Source: Streptomyces corallincola (GTDB lineage Bacteria; Actinomycetota; Actinomycetes; Streptomycetales; Streptomycetaceae). From it: a stretch of 64,000 nt of DNA. The translations under genes and the position numbers were made by a program. Below, in pieces: positions 62,199 to 64,000 of this stretch (its first letter is position 1; each line of letters opens with the position of its first letter). The DNA is taken from positions 1-64,000 of the forward strand of contig NZ_JAHRXF010000001.1 in the NCBI RefSeq assembly GCF_019104725.1, read 5' to 3'. The notes under the pieces were generated by a model. It did no database searches. It saw only the letters and a program-made list of their open reading frames with translations, and was not told where the DNA came from.

Positions 62199-62993
62199 TC
62201 ACCCGCCGCTTCTCACCTGCACCCGCACCGTGTCGATGATCCAGACATCGCGGCGCCGGTCGATCAGGAAGGCCGAGAGCGCGAGGAGGAGCGCCCCTGC
62301 GGCAACGGCGAGGGCGACCAGGAGAGCGCCCTCCAGGCCGTGCCTCTCGGCCAGGCTGCCCGACACGGCCTGCCCCGCAGCAGCGCCGAGGGGCCCGCCC
62401 GCGCAGAGGCCACCGATCTCGTTGGCTTAGATGGTGGCGGGTGCGAGCGGGCTGAGCGAGGCGAGCAGCCCGACAAGTGCGGGGCCGACGACGAAACTCA
62501 GTTCGTCCACGGACGCCTCGTAGGACAGGGCCGCGGGCAACTGGTTGTCCTGGCCGTGGGACAGCAAACGCGACCAGTGCACTCGTACGAGTGGGCCGAC
62601 CTGCGGCTGGGTTAGCCCGACGAGCACCGCTGCGGCGAGCATGCTCCCCCGGCTGCCGTGACTGGTGATCAGCAGCAGCGCCCAGGCCGCGATGTTGGCA
62701 CCCCCAGCCACGATTCCGGTCGTCCGGTGACCGTGGCGGTCGGCGAGGGCACCGACCAATGGGCCGCCGACGGCGATGGCAATGCTCTGGGCCGCGCAGG
62801 CGAGACCGGCGAAGCCGTAACTGTGTGTCGATGCCTGGAGGAGAAGGAGACTGGACAGGGCCGAGGCCGCGTACGGCAGGCGGGCGAGGAATCCCAGGGG
62901 GAAGAAACCGATGCCTGCGGTACGCAGCAGGGAGCGGTGGGGCACGAGTGTCTCCAGCGGGTGCGTCGAGGAGACGCGCCACCCAGCCACCAA
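62199..62993 (-). pseudogene. decayed MFS transporter (internal deletion plus stop)
   Basis: The first ~187 residues are a normal MFS half (GIGFFPLGFLARLPYAASAL, VGGPLVGALADRHGHR, LAAAVLVGLTQPQVGPLVR, SVDELSFVVGPALVGLLASL), ending LAPATI then TAA (62427-62429). The same frame continues past the stop for 75 codons as ANEIGGLCAGGPLGAAAGQAV...LAERHGLEGALLVALAVAA, the end of an MFS protein. Roughly 150 residues between these parts are missing, so an internal deletion produced the stop. Two of the twelve helices and the loop were lost with the rest of the second half. Confidence 0.8.
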
Positions 62994-63140
62994 CGCGTTG
63001 ACGAGCCCGATTCTCGGCCCAACGCAGCGGAGGTGGCTGACGGCTGTACAGATTCCTCGGCCTGCCGCACCCGTACACCGGAAATCCAGTGATCACCCAC
63101 GACCGGGAGTCGCTCGCGCTTCGGTCCCGGTCCCTCTCGC

Positions 63141-64000
63141 TCAGCTGCAGGTGAGCAACCCCTCGCGCTGCTTCGCCGCCAGGACGCGGTGGACGCTCTG
63201 GTCCACCTGGCTGCGGAAGGTGGCGCTCTGAGTCATGCGGGTCTGGACGGCCTTGGTCATGGCGGGGATGAGGTTCGGCTCGACGGTGAGGGCGAGGTCT
63301 CCGCCCGCGGCGATGAAGTTGACGGCACGGGTGCCGGGGGCTATGGACTTGACGGCTACGGCGTTGCCCAGGTCGTCGGAGATCACCACGCCCTTGAAGC
63401 CCAGGTCCTTGCGGAGCAGTTGCTGGATGACCGTGGAGGAGAAGACGGCCTGGTGCTTGGAGTCGATCTTGCTGTAGGTGGCCAGGGAGATCATCACGAA
63501 GGGCGCCCCCGCCTTGATCCCGGAACTGAACGGGGTCAGGCTCGAACTCTTCGTCGTCGTCACCGAATCCACCACGTTGGCGGTCGTGTCGGTGTTGCCG
63601 CGCACGTTGCCCAATCCGGGGAAGTGCTTCAGCGTGGCGAGGACGCCCGCCTGCGCGAACCCGGCGGCGAAGGCGTCACTGTGCGGGGTCACGGCGGCGG
63701 CCGTGTGTCCGTACTCCCGGTCGTAGCGCCCGATCGGCGCGTTGTTGCGGCCCAGGCTCGCCGGGACGACATCGGCGACCGGTGCGAGGTTGAGATTCAC
63801 ACCGGCGGACTTGAGCTGCTTGGCCCACGCGGTGGCCTCGTCACGCAGCTTCGAGGCCGACCAGGTGCCCTGCGTCACCGCGCTCGGCATGGTCGAGAAA
63901 CCGGGCCCGGAGAGCACCTGGACCTGGCCGCCCTCCTGGTCGGTGGAGACCAGCAGGCCCACGCGGTGCTTCGACACGGTGTCGGCCTTCGCCTGGAGGC
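63141..64000 (-). CDS. secreted glycoside hydrolase family 3, beta-N-acetylhexosaminidase-like (5' end outside window)
   Basis: A protein truncated by the right edge, with its N-terminus lying beyond 64000. Visible GH3 motifs are LLVSTDQEGGQV, LKHFPGLGNVRGNTDTT and the Asp nucleophile in VVISDDLGNAVAV. NagZ-type enzymes cut GlcNAc from anhydro-MurNAc or muropeptides. The frame is open to the edge, reading LQAKADTVSKHRVG, so GTG 63977 is not the true start. The C-terminal stop is at 63141. It is last in the minus direction, with no close partner. Confidence 0.9.
   Translation of the reverse strand, partial: LQAKADTVSKHRVGLLVSTDQEGGQVQVLSGPGFSTMPSAVTQGTWSASKLRDEATAWAKQLKSAGVNLNLAPVADVVPASLGRNNAPIGRYDREYGHTAAAVTPHSDAFAAGFAQAGVLATLKHFPGLGNVRGNTDTTANVVDSVTTTKSSSLTPFSSGIKAGAPFVMISLATYSKIDSKHQAVFSSTVIQQLLRKDLGFKGVVISDDLGNAVAVKSIAPGTRAVNFIAAGGDLALTVEPNLIPAMTKAVQTRMTQSATFRSQVDQSVHRVLAAKQREGLLTCS

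Overview
The window is chromosomal DNA of a Streptomyces-type actinomycete. It is very GC-rich with strong G/C bias at third codon positions, uses GTG and TTG starts, and carries actinomycete signature genes: the MurT/GatD pair, RppA with a CYP158-type P450, a Tat-exported phospholipase C and c-di-AMP-controlled wall hydrolases. From memory, not from a search, much of 2.3-37 kb follows the order around SCO1195-SCO1236 of S. coelicolor.

Layout. 0-2.6 kb: an NlpC/P60 wall hydrolase behind a c-di-AMP (ydaO-type) riboswitch, a ClpP paralogue whose active-site His is replaced by Glu, a small unknown protein, and a divergent orphan Phd/YefM antitoxin. 2.8-7.7 kb: complete urease operon ureA-B-C-F-G-D. 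7.9-11.5 kb: secreted tripeptidyl aminopeptidase, NAD-dependent epimerase, 1-acylglycerol-phosphate acyltransferase. 11.7-14.4 kb: ornithine aminotransferase, a DDAH-like hydrolase and an Lrp regulator. 14.5-19.9 kb: small membrane protein, CtaG-like protein, 6-phosphofructokinase, GatD/MurT (peptidoglycan amidation), peptide deformylase. 19.9-22 kb: a TetR regulator divergent from an acyl-CoA dehydrogenase, with a repeated GTAAC/GTTAC operator between them. 22.2-25.1 kb: the rppA-P450-cupin operon (tetrahydroxynaphthalene/flaviolin). 25.3-33.6 kb: aldehyde dehydrogenase, Nudix hydrolase plus ATP-dependent DNA ligase, an XRE-cupin regulator with a leaderless promoter, and a quinone oxidoreductase/two-acyl-CoA-dehydrogenase operon. 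33.6-40.2 kb: secreted phosphodiester glycosidase, DUF779 protein, secreted amidase, M1-like metallopeptidase, short-chain dehydrogenase.

40.2-50 kb, the most notable region, is a five-gene minus-strand operon. SbnA/SbnB-type enzymes make L-2,3-diaminopropionate (Dap). A SyrP/TauD-like Fe(II)/2-oxoglutarate dioxygenase, an NRPS (half condensation domain-A-T-TE) and a separate protein with a carrier domain, six membrane segments and three left-handed-beta-helix soluble domains follow. The last matches the C-terminal half of epsilon-poly-amino-acid synthetases (Pls family). The operon therefore looks like a split Pls-like assembly line with its own Dap supply and a tailoring hydroxylase. A calcium-binding EF-hand protein is encoded divergently beside it.

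50.6-64 kb: EF-hand protein, orphan cytochrome oxidase subunit I, DUF1275 membrane protein, a triple-Nudix fusion protein behind an ABC exporter, an acyl-CoA thioesterase gene interrupted by an amber codon, a Cys-rich pentapeptide-repeat protein, a phospholipase C, a decayed MFS transporter and a secreted GH3 beta-N-acetylhexosaminidase that runs off the right edge. No tRNA, rRNA, CRISPR array, insertion sequence or integrase was seen.
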